Source of the DNA: an uncultured Collinsella sp.
Lineage (GTDB): Bacteria > Actinomycetota > Coriobacteriia > Coriobacteriales > Coriobacteriaceae
Assembly: GCA_949285915.1 (NCBI GenBank)
Contig: CASDZW010000013.1
Location: 30,279 to 94,278 of the forward strand
DNA length: 64,000 nucleotides
Direction: 5' to 3'
The stretch's first letter is position 1. Each line of letters starts with the position of its first letter. This document shows, piece by piece, positions 24,855 to 33,615 of this stretch. The notes beneath the pieces were generated by a model. The model was given only the letters and a program-made list of their open reading frames with translations. It did not search any database and was not told the origin of the DNA. A program made the position numbers and the translations under genes.

Positions 24855-25665
24855 TACCACTGGCTACAAGCTCACTAAGGCTGACTTCCAGCAGATTAAC
24901 CGTCGTAACCTTCTCGGCTTCCAGGCCGGTTGGAACTACGAGCGTATGCAGCACTCCGGTTACCTCTGGATCATCCTGCCCCAGCTCCGTAAGATCTACG
25001 GGGACAACACCGAGGCCCTGAAGACCGCCGCCCGCACCCAGTGCGCCCCGTTCTTCAACACCTCGAACTTCCTGAACACCATCATCACGGGTATCGACCT
25101 TGCCCTCGAGGAGACCGACGGTCTCGACAGCCTCGAGACGGTCGCCTCGCTGAAGACCGGCCTCATGGGCCCGCTCGCCTCCATCGGCGACTCCATCTTC
25201 GGCTCCCTGCTCCCGACCATCTTCGGCGCTCTTGCCGCTAACATGGCCATGCAGGGCAACCCGCTCGGCATCTTCATCTGGATTGCCGTCAACATCGTGG
25301 TCGACTGGTTCCGCTGCAAGCAGACCTACATCGCCTACGATCAGGGCATGAAGCTCGTCACCACGATGAGCGACCAGCTCAACGCCATCACCGACGCTGC
25401 CACCGTCATGGGTGTCTTCATGGTCGGCGCGCTGGTCTCCACCAACGTCGGCATCGTCATCACCGCCCCGATCGATCTGGGTGGCGTGACCGTCGATCTG
25501 CAGCACATCGCCAACGTCATCTGCCCCAAGCTCGTGCCTGCGGCGCTCGTTGGCTTCGTGTACTGGCTGCTCGGCAAGAAGGGCATGACCTCGACCAAGG
25601 CGATCTTCATCGTCCTGATCCTCGGCATCGTGCTCGGCGCTCTCGGCTGGGTTGCCAAGGGCTAA
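24844..25665 (+). CDS. Mannose-class PTS component IID
   Basis: This 273-residue membrane partner of IIC has the family signature NYERMQHSGYLWIILPQLRK near residue 40 and FNTSNFLNTIITGI near 75. GPLASIGDSIFGSLLPTIFG and the C-terminal hydrophobic LVPAALVGFVYWLL and IFIVLILGIVLG follow. ATG 24844 overlaps the IIC end by 11 bases; an ATG nine bases earlier sits too close to the GGAGGGAG site. A pair of strong hairpins follows the stop, so transcription may drop before the next operon genes. Confidence 0.94.
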   Translation: MSSNTTGYKLTKADFQQINRRNLLGFQAGWNYERMQHSGYLWIILPQLRKIYGDNTEALKTAARTQCAPFFNTSNFLNTIITGIDLALEETDGLDSLETVASLKTGLMGPLASIGDSIFGSLLPTIFGALAANMAMQGNPLGIFIWIAVNIVVDWFRCKQTYIAYDQGMKLVTTMSDQLNAITDAATVMGVFMVGALVSTNVGIVITAPIDLGGVTVDLQHIANVICPKLVPAALVGFVYWLLGKKGMTSTKAIFIVLILGIVLGALGWVAKG

Positions 25666-25681
25666 GACTATCTTGTCGCCT

Positions 25682-25808
25682 GTGCGGCGCTCCGCGCCTG
25701 TCGCTTGGGGCGCCGCACCCCGTTGCAAAACGGAAAGGAGCGGGCGCGCATCTCACGGTTGGAACGTTTTGTTCCCTCCCATTCTCCCGAGGTGCGCGCC
25801 CGCTCTTT
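25682..25808 (+). terminator. Two strong hairpins between PTS IID and the next gene
   Basis: The first hairpin pairs GTGCGGCGC (25682-25690) with GCGCCGCAC (25710-25718). The second pairs 13 bases, 25738-25750 with 25793-25805, encloses a small GGAAC/GTTCC hairpin and is followed by TTT only. It could be an attenuator or mRNA-processing site rather than a full stop, because operon genes continue downstream. Confidence 0.55.
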
Positions 25809-25854
25809 CGCAAGAAGGGGACGTTGTTAGACGACTCCGTAAGAAAGGTTCGAA

Positions 25855-26478
25855 GTGAGACCCGAAGTCATTGCCTTCATAGTGTTCCTCATTGTCTATT
25901 TCATAGGCACCGAGGGCGCCAAGCGTTATTACAGTGCGCGTATCCAGGCGTTTCTGGCGACGGGGCTCTATGACGAGGCGCTCGACGAACTTAACAAGTT
26001 TCTCCCGCGCATTCTGCTCACCACCTTCACGCAGCACCAGTACCGCTTCCTTGCCCATGAGGGGCGCGGCGAGCGCGAGCTTGCCGAGCGCATGCTCGAG
26101 CTTCTGGTGCGTATGCGCAATTCCGCCAAGCGTCAGGCGCAGGTCGACGCGATGGCGTTCAACTATTACACCCGCGCCGGCAACAAGAAGCGCGCCAAGG
26201 AGCTTCTTGCCGACCTTAAGCAGGTCAAAGGTGCGGACCGTGCTCTTATCGCCGACTGCCAGCTGACCTACGAGATCGTCTTTGGGCATCGGCACGACAT
26301 GATCGACAAGATGGAGTCGATGCTTCCCGGTGCAGACGAGGCGCTCACTGGCAAGCTGTATTTCCTGCTGGCAAAGCAGTATGCCAACGCCGGCAACAAG
26401 GAGCGCGCACGCAGCTATCGTGCTCGTTTTGACAAGCTGATGGAGGCGCAGCGCCCCGCCGCGCCCTCGCAGAGCTAA
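25855..26478 (+). CDS. Membrane-anchored helical-repeat protein inside the PTS operon
   Basis: This 207-residue protein starts at GTG 25855 with AAAGG six bases upstream. Residues 4-19 (EVIAFIVFLIVYFIGT) form one N-terminal membrane anchor. The remainder is helical and charged, with TPR-like pairs such as LYDEALDELNKFLPRILL, YTRAGNKKRAKELLADL and YANAGNKERARSYRARF. I do not recognise a named family. Its position between IID and IIA of a mannose-class PTS is unusual: equivalent streptococcal and lactobacillar operons have no such gene. It could scaffold the transporter or be a generic membrane protein captured by the operon (both inference). Confidence 0.78.
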   Translation: MRPEVIAFIVFLIVYFIGTEGAKRYYSARIQAFLATGLYDEALDELNKFLPRILLTTFTQHQYRFLAHEGRGERELAERMLELLVRMRNSAKRQAQVDAMAFNYYTRAGNKKRAKELLADLKQVKGADRALIADCQLTYEIVFGHRHDMIDKMESMLPGADEALTGKLYFLLAKQYANAGNKERARSYRARFDKLMEAQRPAAPSQS

Positions 26479-26596
26479 CGCGCCCACTTCGTGGCACCGC
26501 CGCGACCTTAGGTTGGATAAACCCGGGAGTTCAGTTCCCGCAGATATAGGCATATGCCCCAGGCAAGTTGGGGTGTGTATAAAGGAGGTACCTCTT

Positions 26597-27031
26597 ATGA
26601 TTGGATTCATCCTTACGGGCCACGGCCACTTCTCGAACGGCCTCAAGAGCGCCATCGACATGGTCGCAGGCGAGCAGCCCGCTTTTGAGATCGTCCCCTT
26701 CGAGGGCGATAAGGCTGGCGAGTACGGTGACACCCTGCGCGCCGCGATCACCAAGATGCGCTCTGAGTGCGACGGTGTCCTCGTGTTCGTGGACCTGCTC
26801 GGCGGCACGCCCTTCAACCAGTCCATGCTCGTCTCGGCCGACGTTGACAACATGGCCGTTGTGGCAGGCACCAACCTGCCGATGCTCATCGAGCTCATCA
26901 TGACCCGCTCCAACTCCTCCGAGCTCGGCGAGCTCGTCGAGAAGGCGGTCCAGGTGGGTAAGGACGGCGTTATCACCATGGCGCTGCCCACCGCTGGCGC
27001 GGACGATGACGACGAAGACGACGAGATGTAA
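26597..27031 (+). CDS. Mannose-class PTS component IIA
   Basis: This 144-residue cytoplasmic protein takes phosphate from HPr. The active-site histidine is His9 in ILTGHGHFSNGL, as in IIA-Man proteins, and DLLGGTPFNQS (about residues 67-77) is the second conserved loop. The C-terminus is strongly acidic (DDDDEDDEM). AAAGGAGG lies before ATG 26597. An earlier in-frame start lacks a ribosome binding site. It completes the IIB-IIC-IID-IIA set though separated from IID by the membrane-protein gene. A GC hairpin follows before the regulator gene. Confidence 0.94.
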   Translation: MIGFILTGHGHFSNGLKSAIDMVAGEQPAFEIVPFEGDKAGEYGDTLRAAITKMRSECDGVLVFVDLLGGTPFNQSMLVSADVDNMAVVAGTNLPMLIELIMTRSNSSELGELVEKAVQVGKDGVITMALPTAGADDDDEDDEM

Positions 27032-27048
27032 GAACTGACACCTCGTGA

Positions 27049-27069
27049 GGGGGCGCCGCAAGCGCCCCC
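27049..27069 (+). terminator. GC-rich hairpin after PTS IIA
   Basis: GGGGGCGC pairs with GCGCCCCC around a five-base loop. No T-tract follows, so it may only lower read-through or stabilise the upstream mRNA. Confidence 0.45.
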
Positions 27070-27101
27070 ACCGTGCGTGCCCGATCATTCGGGAGAGAGC
27101 T

Positions 27102-27833
27102 ATGGCCATGCGAGCCAAGCGGCAGCCGCTCTACGACCAGCTCGTGGACATTCTGTCGGAGAAAATCGAATACGAGTACCGACCGGGCGACCTCATGCCC
27201 TCCGAGCGTGAGCTTTCCGAGCGCTACGGGCTTTCGCGCACCACGGTGCGCCTCGCCCTGCAGGAACTCGAGCGCCTGGGTCTCGTTGTGCGCCAGCACG
27301 GGCGCGGGACGTTTGTTGCGGACCGCTCCGCCCGCACGGCGAACTTGTTGCAGGCCTATAGCTTCACCGACCAGATGATTGAGATGGGCCGTGTGCCCGA
27401 GACGACGATACTTGAGTTCAGCGAGCACGAGGCCGACGCCAAGATGGCCGAGTGCATGCAGATTCGCCCGGGCGACCGCATCTTCAAGCTCAAACGCCTG
27501 CGTTCCGCCGACGGCATGCCCATGATGGTCGAGCGCTCGTACCTTCCGGTGCGAAAGTTCCTCTCCCTCAAGCGCCCGCTTCTTGAGCGCAAGCCCCTCT
27601 ACGACATCATCGAGAAGGACTTCCACGAAGAGATCAGCGTGGCAGAGGAGGAGTTCTACGCAAGTATCGCACGCCCCGCCGACGCGCGCCTGCTGGGCAT
27701 CGGCGAGAACGCTCCCGTGCTCGATTTGGTGCGCACCACCTATAACGTCAGCAACGAGGTCGTCGAGTACACGCTCTCCGTGGCGCGCGGCGACCAGTTC
27801 AAATACAAGGTCTACCACCACCGCAGAGATTAG
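27102..27833 (+). CDS. GntR-family regulator with UTRA domain
   Basis: This 243-residue transcription regulator has an N-terminal winged helix (residues 8-75: MPSERELSERYGLSRTTVRLALQELERLGLVVRQ broken at the turn) and a C-terminal UTRA ligand-binding domain (about 95-240, with ERSYLPVRKF and VEYTLSVARGDQFKY). Members such as NagR, AgaR and DasR sense amino-sugar phosphates and control their catabolic operons. Lying between IIA and agaS, it most likely represses this operon until a galactosamine or glucosamine phosphate appears (inference). GGGAG precedes ATG 27102; a second ATG two codons later is equally possible. agaS begins 19 bases after the stop. Confidence 0.92.
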   Translation: MAMRAKRQPLYDQLVDILSEKIEYEYRPGDLMPSERELSERYGLSRTTVRLALQELERLGLVVRQHGRGTFVADRSARTANLLQAYSFTDQMIEMGRVPETTILEFSEHEADAKMAECMQIRPGDRIFKLKRLRSADGMPMMVERSYLPVRKFLSLKRPLLERKPLYDIIEKDFHEEISVAEEEFYASIARPADARLLGIGENAPVLDLVRTTYNVSNEVVEYTLSVARGDQFKYKVYHHRRD

Positions 27834-27852
27834 CCAGAAAGGACTAAGAGAC

Positions 27853-29016
27853 ATGTTCGAGAAGAGTGTGGACGAGCTCAAGGCGCTCGGTGCCGACATC
27901 ACCACCGCCGAGATCGCCCAGCAGCCCGACCTCTGGGAGGACACCTTCCAGATCTACAGCGATAACAAGGCTGCCATCGAGAAGTTCCTCGCCGAGGCAA
28001 ACGCCATGGGCGAGGGCCGCACCGTTGTGGTCTTCACCGGTGCCGGCACGTCCGACTACGTTGGCGACACCTGCGCGAGCTACCTCCGTCGCGCCGGTGA
28101 CACCGACACCTACGACTTCAAGCCCATCGCGACGACCGACATCGTCTCCGCCCCGTATGACTGCCTGCGCGCCGACGACCCCACCATCGTGGTCTCCTTT
28201 GCGCGCTCGGGCAACAGCCCCGAGAGCCTTGCCGCCGTGCAGATTGCCAAGCAGGTCGTGAAGAACGTCAAGTTCCTGAACATCACCTGCGCGCCTGAAG
28301 GGCGTCTCGCTGTCGAGAGCGCCGACGACCCGGACGCGCTTACGCTCCTCATCCCGCGCGCCAACGACCGCGGCTTTGCCATGACGGGCAGCTTCAGCTG
28401 CATGACGCTGCTCTCGACCCTCATCTTCGACACCGCCTCCGACGAGCAGAAGAAAGCTTGGGTCGACGAGATCGCCGCTATGGGCCGCGAGGTCATCGCG
28501 CGCGAGGACGAGGTCGCAGCGTTTTTGGCGGGCGACTTCAACCGCGTGACCTACCTCGGCTCCGGTGCCTTCACCGGCCTTGCCCAGGAGGCCCAGCTGA
28601 AGATCCTCGAGCTCGCTCACGGTCTGGTGGCTACCTCTTGGGACAGCTGCATGGGCTACCGTCACGGACCCAAGAGCTTCGTTGACGACAAGACCCTCGT
28701 CTTTGTCTTTGTCAACAACGACCCCTACACCCGTCAGTACGACCTTGACATCCTGAACGAGATCGACGGCGACGGCATCGCCCAGAAGACCATCGCCATC
28801 CAGCAGGATGTGGCGCCCGCCTTTGAGCATGAGGCGTTCACCTTCTCTGGCCACGAGGCGCTGCCCGAGGGCTATCTTGCCCTGCCGTTCATCATGGTCG
28901 GCCAGACCGTGTCGCTTCTGAACTCGGTGCGCGTGGGCAACACGCCCGACACGCCGAGCCCCACCGGCACGGTGAACCGCGTCGTCAAGGGCGTGACGAT
29001 TCACCCGCTCGCGTAG
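27853..29016 (+). CDS. agaS: SIS-domain galactosamine-6-phosphate deaminase/isomerase
   Basis: This 387-residue cytoplasmic sugar isomerase has two SIS domains. The first carries VFTGAGTSDYVGDT and VSFARSGNSPES, the phosphosugar-binding serine loops. The second begins near GSGAFTGLAQEAQLKILELA. The family converts galactosamine-6-phosphate to tagatose-6-phosphate with ammonia release, feeding the lacC/aldolase steps encoded at 43.5-45.5 kb. It has been called a tagatose isomerase in older annotations. AAAGGA precedes ATG 27853. It sits between the GntR regulator and nagA, matching gnb/gad operons. Confidence 0.9.
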   Translation: MFEKSVDELKALGADITTAEIAQQPDLWEDTFQIYSDNKAAIEKFLAEANAMGEGRTVVVFTGAGTSDYVGDTCASYLRRAGDTDTYDFKPIATTDIVSAPYDCLRADDPTIVVSFARSGNSPESLAAVQIAKQVVKNVKFLNITCAPEGRLAVESADDPDALTLLIPRANDRGFAMTGSFSCMTLLSTLIFDTASDEQKKAWVDEIAAMGREVIAREDEVAAFLAGDFNRVTYLGSGAFTGLAQEAQLKILELAHGLVATSWDSCMGYRHGPKSFVDDKTLVFVFVNNDPYTRQYDLDILNEIDGDGIAQKTIAIQQDVAPAFEHEAFTFSGHEALPEGYLALPFIMVGQTVSLLNSVRVGNTPDTPSPTGTVNRVVKGVTIHPLA

Positions 29017-29038
29017 CGACGCATATCGGCAACGTTTT

Positions 29039-29080
29039 CGGCGCCCGCTCTGCCATACGGCGGGCGGGCGCCGGTTTGTT
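29039..29080 (+). terminator. Hairpin between agaS and nagA
   Basis: CGGCGCCCGC pairs with GCGGGCGCCG around a 15-base loop, followed by GTTTGTTTTG. It resembles an intrinsic terminator. nagA follows 81 bases later with its own strong ribosome binding site and may be partly independent. Confidence 0.55.
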
Positions 29081-29153
29081 TTGCCCCAATCGGGGTAGAG
29101 GCAGTGGTAGGAAGCGCGGCGGAGGGACGCCGCAAAGATGAGGAGGCATTTCG

Positions 29154-30323
29154 ATGCAGACGTTTGCAATCAAGGCGGATCGGTTCATCCTGCCCGGTTC
29201 GGTGGCGCAGGGCGGTTACCTCACGATCTGCGACGGGAAGTTTGGCTCTTGGAGCGCCGAGGAGCCGGCGTGCGAGGTGCGCGACTACACCGGGTGCATC
29301 GTCGCCCCGGGCCTGGTGGATACGCACATCCACGGCTTTTTCAACCATGCCACGACCGACCGCGAGGCAGCGGGTATCAACGCCTCCAGCGTCGAGCTCG
29401 CGCGCCGCGGCACGACCTGCTGGCTGCCGACGACCTTCACCGAGTCCGTCGACGAGATCGCCGACTCCTGCGCCGCTATTGCCGAGGCGGACGAGTCGCG
29501 CGGCGAGGACTTTGTGGGCGCGCATATCGGCGGTATCTACCTCGAGGGCCCGTTCTTCACGATGAAGCACGTCGGCGCCCAGAACCCGGTGTACCTGATC
29601 GAGCCCGATGTGGACGTCTTCCGCACCTGGCAGGAGAAGGCGGGCGACCGCATCGTCAAGAGCGCCCTGGCCGCCGAGCGCGACGCCGCGCCTGCGTACT
29701 GCGCCGCTCTCGATGAGATGGGCGTGGTCACCTCCATCGGCCACTCCGATGCGACCTACGACGAGGTGCTCGCCGCGGTGAACGCCGGTGCAAGCTGCTT
29801 TGTGCACACTTACAACGGCCAGCGCGGCCTGCATCACCGCGATCCCGGTGTGGTCGGCGCTGCTATGACCACGAACGGCACGTATGCCGAGATTATCTGC
29901 GACGGCCGCCATGTGACCCCTGCTGCCATCAAGGCGCTCGTGACGGCAAAGGGTTGGGACCACACGGTTCTCATCACCGACTGCCTGGGCTGCGGCGGTA
30001 TGCCCGAGGGCGACTACATGTCTGGCGGCCTGCCCGTTGTGATGAAGGACGGCCTCTGCTACCTGCGCAACGAGGACGGAACCACGGGCTCCATCGCCGG
30101 CTCGGTCCTGACGCTCGCCGAGGGCGTTAAGAACATGGTCGACTGGCAGATCGTCACCGTCGAGCAGGCTGTCCGCATGGCCTCCGAGGTTGCGGCGCGC
30201 TCCGCCAAGATCGACGACAAGGTCGGCTTCATCAAGCCCGGCCGCAACGCCGACCTTACCATCTTCAACGGTGATATGACCTTGAACGACACCTACGTGA
30301 ACGGTGTTTCGGTGACCGCGTAG
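29154..30323 (+). CDS. nagA: N-acetylglucosamine/galactosamine-6-phosphate deacetylase
   Basis: This 389-residue amidohydrolase-fold deacetylase removes acetate from GlcNAc-6-P or GalNAc-6-P, making the substrate for AgaS. The metal-site motif APGLVDTHIHGFF lies at about residues 54-66. Later ligands are in IGGIYLEGPFF, TSIGHSDATYDE and CDGRHVTPAA, with the catalytic Asp region ITDCLGCGGMPEG. The C-terminal KPGRNADLTIFNGD closes the small beta domain. GAGGAGGCATTTCG precedes the ATG. Neighbouring agaS and the GH35 enzyme favour GalNAc-6-P, so agaA would be an alternative symbol. Confidence 0.93.
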   Translation: MQTFAIKADRFILPGSVAQGGYLTICDGKFGSWSAEEPACEVRDYTGCIVAPGLVDTHIHGFFNHATTDREAAGINASSVELARRGTTCWLPTTFTESVDEIADSCAAIAEADESRGEDFVGAHIGGIYLEGPFFTMKHVGAQNPVYLIEPDVDVFRTWQEKAGDRIVKSALAAERDAAPAYCAALDEMGVVTSIGHSDATYDEVLAAVNAGASCFVHTYNGQRGLHHRDPGVVGAAMTTNGTYAEIICDGRHVTPAAIKALVTAKGWDHTVLITDCLGCGGMPEGDYMSGGLPVVMKDGLCYLRNEDGTTGSIAGSVLTLAEGVKNMVDWQIVTVEQAVRMASEVAARSAKIDDKVGFIKPGRNADLTIFNGDMTLNDTYVNGVSVTA

Positions 30324-30396
30324 CTGCTCGGTACGCCATCGTGCGAGCGCTGCCGTTTGAACGCCGGCGCTCGCGCGCAAAGCTATCTCACCAAAC

Positions 30397-30445
30397 AAAA
30401 CCTCCCGTCCTTTGACCCGTGGGGTCTAAAGGACGGGAGGTTTTT
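30397..30445. terminator. Bidirectional terminator after nagA
   Basis: A perfect 17-base stem (30397-30413 with 30428-30444) carries AAAA on its 5' side and TTTTT on its 3' side around a 14-base loop. It can end the nagA operon on the plus strand and reads as a terminator on the minus strand too. Confidence 0.9.
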
Positions 30446-30462
30446 GTTCGTGGGAGGCGATG

Positions 30463-30626
30463 TGGTCAAATCACCCCGTGAGAGGGCATTTTGTGCGGGG
30501 CCGCAGAGCACAAGGAGGCGGATTACGGAGGCATCTGAACGGACGGAGGCTCCTTTGCGTGGCGGAATCGCTTCTCTTGGTTCATTTCGGTAGCTGGAAA
30601 TGCCCTCTCACGGGGTGATTTGACCA
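30463..30626. repeat. 164-base element with perfect 29-base terminal inverted repeats
   Basis: The left arm 30463-30491 and right arm 30598-30626 are exact inverted repeats (inner ends CATTT and AAATG). The 106-base interior has no convincing gene and is purine-rich (GGAGGC repeated three times). No target duplication is obvious at the edges. It looks like a MITE-type remnant or a structured RNA, between convergent operons. Nothing else was seen in the 420-base gap besides the two flanking terminators. Confidence 0.75.
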
Positions 30627-30673
30627 TCTAGGTAAAGGTGAAGTAGGTGACAAGTTGCTGATGGCAAGAGCAA

Positions 30674-30704
30674 GGGCCGGGCATCCGCTTTGGATGCCCG
30701 GCCC
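30674..30704 (-). terminator. Terminator hairpin after galT
   Basis: A perfect 13-base stem (30674-30686 with 30692-30704) with a five-base loop lies 40 bases past the galT stop. On the minus strand it is followed by TTGCTCTTG, a weak T-rich tail. Confidence 0.7.
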
Positions 30705-30743
30705 ACGGGTTCGATGCCTGTTGGCGGAGGGGATGGCAGCGCG

Positions 30744-32360
30744 CTACAGTGCGTCGATAAAGCGCTGCTGGGCGGCGCGGCCCGCCTCGTCCCACTTGTA
30801 GACGCCGGCGTCCTCGAGCACGTGCCCAAAGACTGCGCCCACCTCCTCGCGCAGGATGGTGTCCACATCGCCCGAAGCGATCTCCTGGGCGCGGCGCGCA
30901 TACACGCCGCTCGCCCATGTGGCGTGCGAGGAGCACGCGGGGTCCGCCTCAAGCGCGGCAAGAACGTCGATGGCGGAGGAGCCGGCCTCTACCGCAGCGC
31001 TTAGGTGCGCGCCCACAGCGGCAAGCTCGTCTTTCAGACGTGCCGGCAGAATCGCGAGGCCCATGACCTCGATGAGGCCGATATTCTCCTTCTTGATGTG
31101 GTGGTACTCCGCATGCGGGTGGAAGACACCCAGAGGGTTCTCGTCGCTTGTGATGTTGCAGCGAAGTGCGAGGTACGCCTCGTAGCGGTCGCCACCAACG
31201 TTGCCGGCGCCGTCCACACGGCGGATGACCGGCGTGACCGTGTTGTGCGCAACACCGTCGGGGGTATGCGCGACAATCCCCACGGACTCGTCCGACCAGC
31301 TGCGCCACGTATCGATTACGTGCACGCATGCGTCAAGCAGGCGGGCACGGTCCGCGCCGCGCAGGCGCAGCACCGAGAGCGGCCAGGTGAGCACCGCGCC
31401 CTCGATATCCTCAAAGCCGGGCATGGTGAAGGTCGACGCGACCTCGGCATGCATCATGGGGAACTCGTGCGCGCCGCCCTGGAAATGGTCGTGCGAGAGA
31501 ATCGATCCGCCCACGATGGGCAAGTCGGCATTAGAGCCGATGAAGTAGTGGGGGAGTGTGTCGACAAAGTCGAGCAGGCACGTCAAGCTCGCGCGGTCGA
31601 TGTGCATGGGCCGGTGGTGCGCGCTCATGGCAATGCAGTGCTCGTTAAAGTACGCGTAGGGGCTGTACTGGAACCCCCAGCGCTCTCCGCCGAGCTCGAT
31701 CGGCACGATACGGAGGTTTTGGCGCGCGGGGTGGTCGCCCGAGGGGCTCGCGGCGCCGCGGCCGGAGTAGCCTTCGTTCTCGATGCAGAGCTGGCAGGCG
31801 GGATACTTCTCGCCGGTGTTCTTGGCGGCACCTGCCGCGGCGATGTCGCGCGGGTCCTTCTCGGGCTTGGAGAGGTTGATGGTGATCTCCAAGTCGCCCC
31901 AGCGGGTGGGCGTGGTCCAAGCGATGTTGCGCGCAATGGCGCTACGGCGCACGTAGCCGGCGTCGCAGCACAGGCGGTAGAACCAGTCGGTTGCGGCCTT
32001 GGGGCCGCCTGCGGCTTCATGCTCGGCCCACGCTGCGGCAATGGCAGAGGGGCGGGGCATGAGGGCGCCCATGACGCGCATGGCGGCGCGGTCGTGTCCG
32101 GTCGAGGTGTCCTCTACGCGTCCCTGCGCCGCGGCAACCTCAGCAAGCAGGGCAAGCGCGGCATCGAGGTCAAAATCGTCGGCGGGTGCAGCGTCGGCGA
32201 GCACCCATCCCTCCGCGGGCGCGGGACCCTCGGCACCGATCGTGTCGAGCACGGTGTTGTAGGCCCAGATGCGGTCCGCAGCGTCGATCATGCCTGTGGT
32301 GCAGGCGTAGTCAACAAGCGAGCACACGCAGGCGCGCAGGTCGTTTTCGGTTACAGCCAT
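30744..32360 (-). CDS. galT: UDP-glucose--hexose-1-phosphate uridylyltransferase, class II
   Basis: This 538-residue Leloir enzyme swaps UMP between UDP-glucose and galactose-1-phosphate. It is the long Firmicutes-type GalT rather than the 350-residue E. coli type. The landmark blocks WFYRLCCDAGYVRR, NLRIVPIELGGERWGFQYSP and GGSILSHDHFQGG are present; the His-rich HDHFQGG segment is the best active-site candidate. The ATG at 32360 overlaps the galK stop by 10 bases, indicating coupling; a longer frame from 32402 would lie within galK. It is last in galM-galK-galT on the minus strand. Confidence 0.95.
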   Translation of the reverse strand: MAVTENDLRACVCSLVDYACTTGMIDAADRIWAYNTVLDTIGAEGPAPAEGWVLADAAPADDFDLDAALALLAEVAAAQGRVEDTSTGHDRAAMRVMGALMPRPSAIAAAWAEHEAAGGPKAATDWFYRLCCDAGYVRRSAIARNIAWTTPTRWGDLEITINLSKPEKDPRDIAAAGAAKNTGEKYPACQLCIENEGYSGRGAASPSGDHPARQNLRIVPIELGGERWGFQYSPYAYFNEHCIAMSAHHRPMHIDRASLTCLLDFVDTLPHYFIGSNADLPIVGGSILSHDHFQGGAHEFPMMHAEVASTFTMPGFEDIEGAVLTWPLSVLRLRGADRARLLDACVHVIDTWRSWSDESVGIVAHTPDGVAHNTVTPVIRRVDGAGNVGGDRYEAYLALRCNITSDENPLGVFHPHAEYHHIKKENIGLIEVMGLAILPARLKDELAAVGAHLSAAVEAGSSAIDVLAALEADPACSSHATWASGVYARRAQEIASGDVDTILREEVGAVFGHVLEDAGVYKWDEAGRAAQQRFIDAL

Positions 32361-33556
32361 GCGGCGGTCGCCCCTTCCTCGGAGATGACGTAGTGGCGGC
32401 ATGCGCCCTCGCCAAGCCAGGCGTTCATCTGGGAGATGAAGGCGTCGACCATATCAACCGGCACGAAGCACTGGATTGAGCCGCCAAAGCCGCCGCCGTG
32501 GATGCGGATGGCGCCGCGCCCGTCGAGCAGGCGTTCTGCCATGCCGAGGGCGAGCATCGCGGGCTGGTACGCGCCGCCGGTGGAGACGTTCTGCAAGAAC
32601 ATGCCCGAGCTCGCGCCCGAGTCACGGGTGAGCTTGAGGAACGCGTCGATGTCGCCGGCGTTCAGGACCTCCCAGCGACGGTCGACAAGGTCGTTCTCGT
32701 ACCAGTAGTGAATCGCGCGCAAAAGGGCGCGGTCGCCGAGCTTCTCGCGCAGCGTCGGGAGCTCGCGGTCAAAGGCGGCAGGGTCGACCTCGCAGAGGCG
32801 CTCGGCGCCAAACTCGCGGGCAACCTGCTGCATCTCAACGGGAACGGCGGCGTAGTCGTCGGTAAAGGCGCTGTGGTCGCATCCCACGTTCACGAGGCAG
32901 AGCGCGTAGCCCGCGGCGTCAAAGTCAAAGTCGAGCTTAGCGGTCTTGGGCTCGGCCTCCTCAAAGTCCATGTAGGCGAGGCCGCCCATGCACACGGCGA
33001 GCTGGTCCATCAAACCGCAGGGCTTGCCAAAGTAGCGGTTCTCGGCAATCTGGCTCATCTGGGCGAGCTCCACCGGCGTGATGGCGCGCCCGGGCCAGAG
33101 CGCCTCCATGGCACGACCGTATGCGGCCTCGACCGCGGCCGAACTGGAGAGGCCGCCGCCAGAGGGAACGGTGCACACAAAGGCAAAGTCAAAGCCCTCG
33201 GGCGTGCGACCGGTCTCGGCAAGAGCGTGTGCCATGCCGCGCACGAGGCTTGCCGAGGAGACCTTCTCGTCCTCACGCGGCTCAAGCGAGTCGAGCGTGA
33301 TTTCAAACGTGGGGAAGCCCTCGTCGGCCACGCGGATCTTGTTGGTGCCGTTGGCGACAGCGATGCCAAAGACCGCGACGTTCACGGCGCCGGCGATAAC
33401 GTGGCCGCCCTCGTGGTCGGTGTGGTTGCCGGCGATCTCGGAGCGACCGGGAGCGTAGACGGCAAGCTGGCGGGCGTCTGCCGCCGGCGCGCCAAACTCC
33501 TCCTCAAAAAGTGCCCGGGCGCGGGCGAACTCGGGGGCTTGCGTGAAGTCGGACAT
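32351..33556 (-). CDS. galK: Galactokinase
   Basis: This 401-residue GHMP kinase phosphorylates galactose at C1. The galactokinase signature appears as GRSEIAGNHTDHEGG (residues 38-52), the ATP loop as VPSGGGLSSSAAVEAAYG (about 128-145) and the third motif as GGGFGGSIQCFVP. AAGGAAGGATCGCCC lies just before the ATG. It sits between galM and galT on the minus strand and overlaps galT by 10 bases. Galactose released by the GH35 enzyme is a likely source of substrate. Transcription probably starts upstream of galM. Confidence 0.96.
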   Translation of the reverse strand: MSDFTQAPEFARARALFEEEFGAPAADARQLAVYAPGRSEIAGNHTDHEGGHVIAGAVNVAVFGIAVANGTNKIRVADEGFPTFEITLDSLEPREDEKVSSASLVRGMAHALAETGRTPEGFDFAFVCTVPSGGGLSSSAAVEAAYGRAMEALWPGRAITPVELAQMSQIAENRYFGKPCGLMDQLAVCMGGLAYMDFEEAEPKTAKLDFDFDAAGYALCLVNVGCDHSAFTDDYAAVPVEMQQVAREFGAERLCEVDPAAFDRELPTLREKLGDRALLRAIHYWYENDLVDRRWEVLNAGDIDAFLKLTRDSGASSGMFLQNVSTGGAYQPAMLALGMAERLLDGRGAIRIHGGGFGGSIQCFVPVDMVDAFISQMNAWLGEGACRHYVISEEGATAAWL

Positions 33557-33615
33557 GGGCGATCCTTCCTTTCGGGGCCCTGCGGGGCCGCTTGTGTGAC
33601 TGGTGAATGAGGCGC

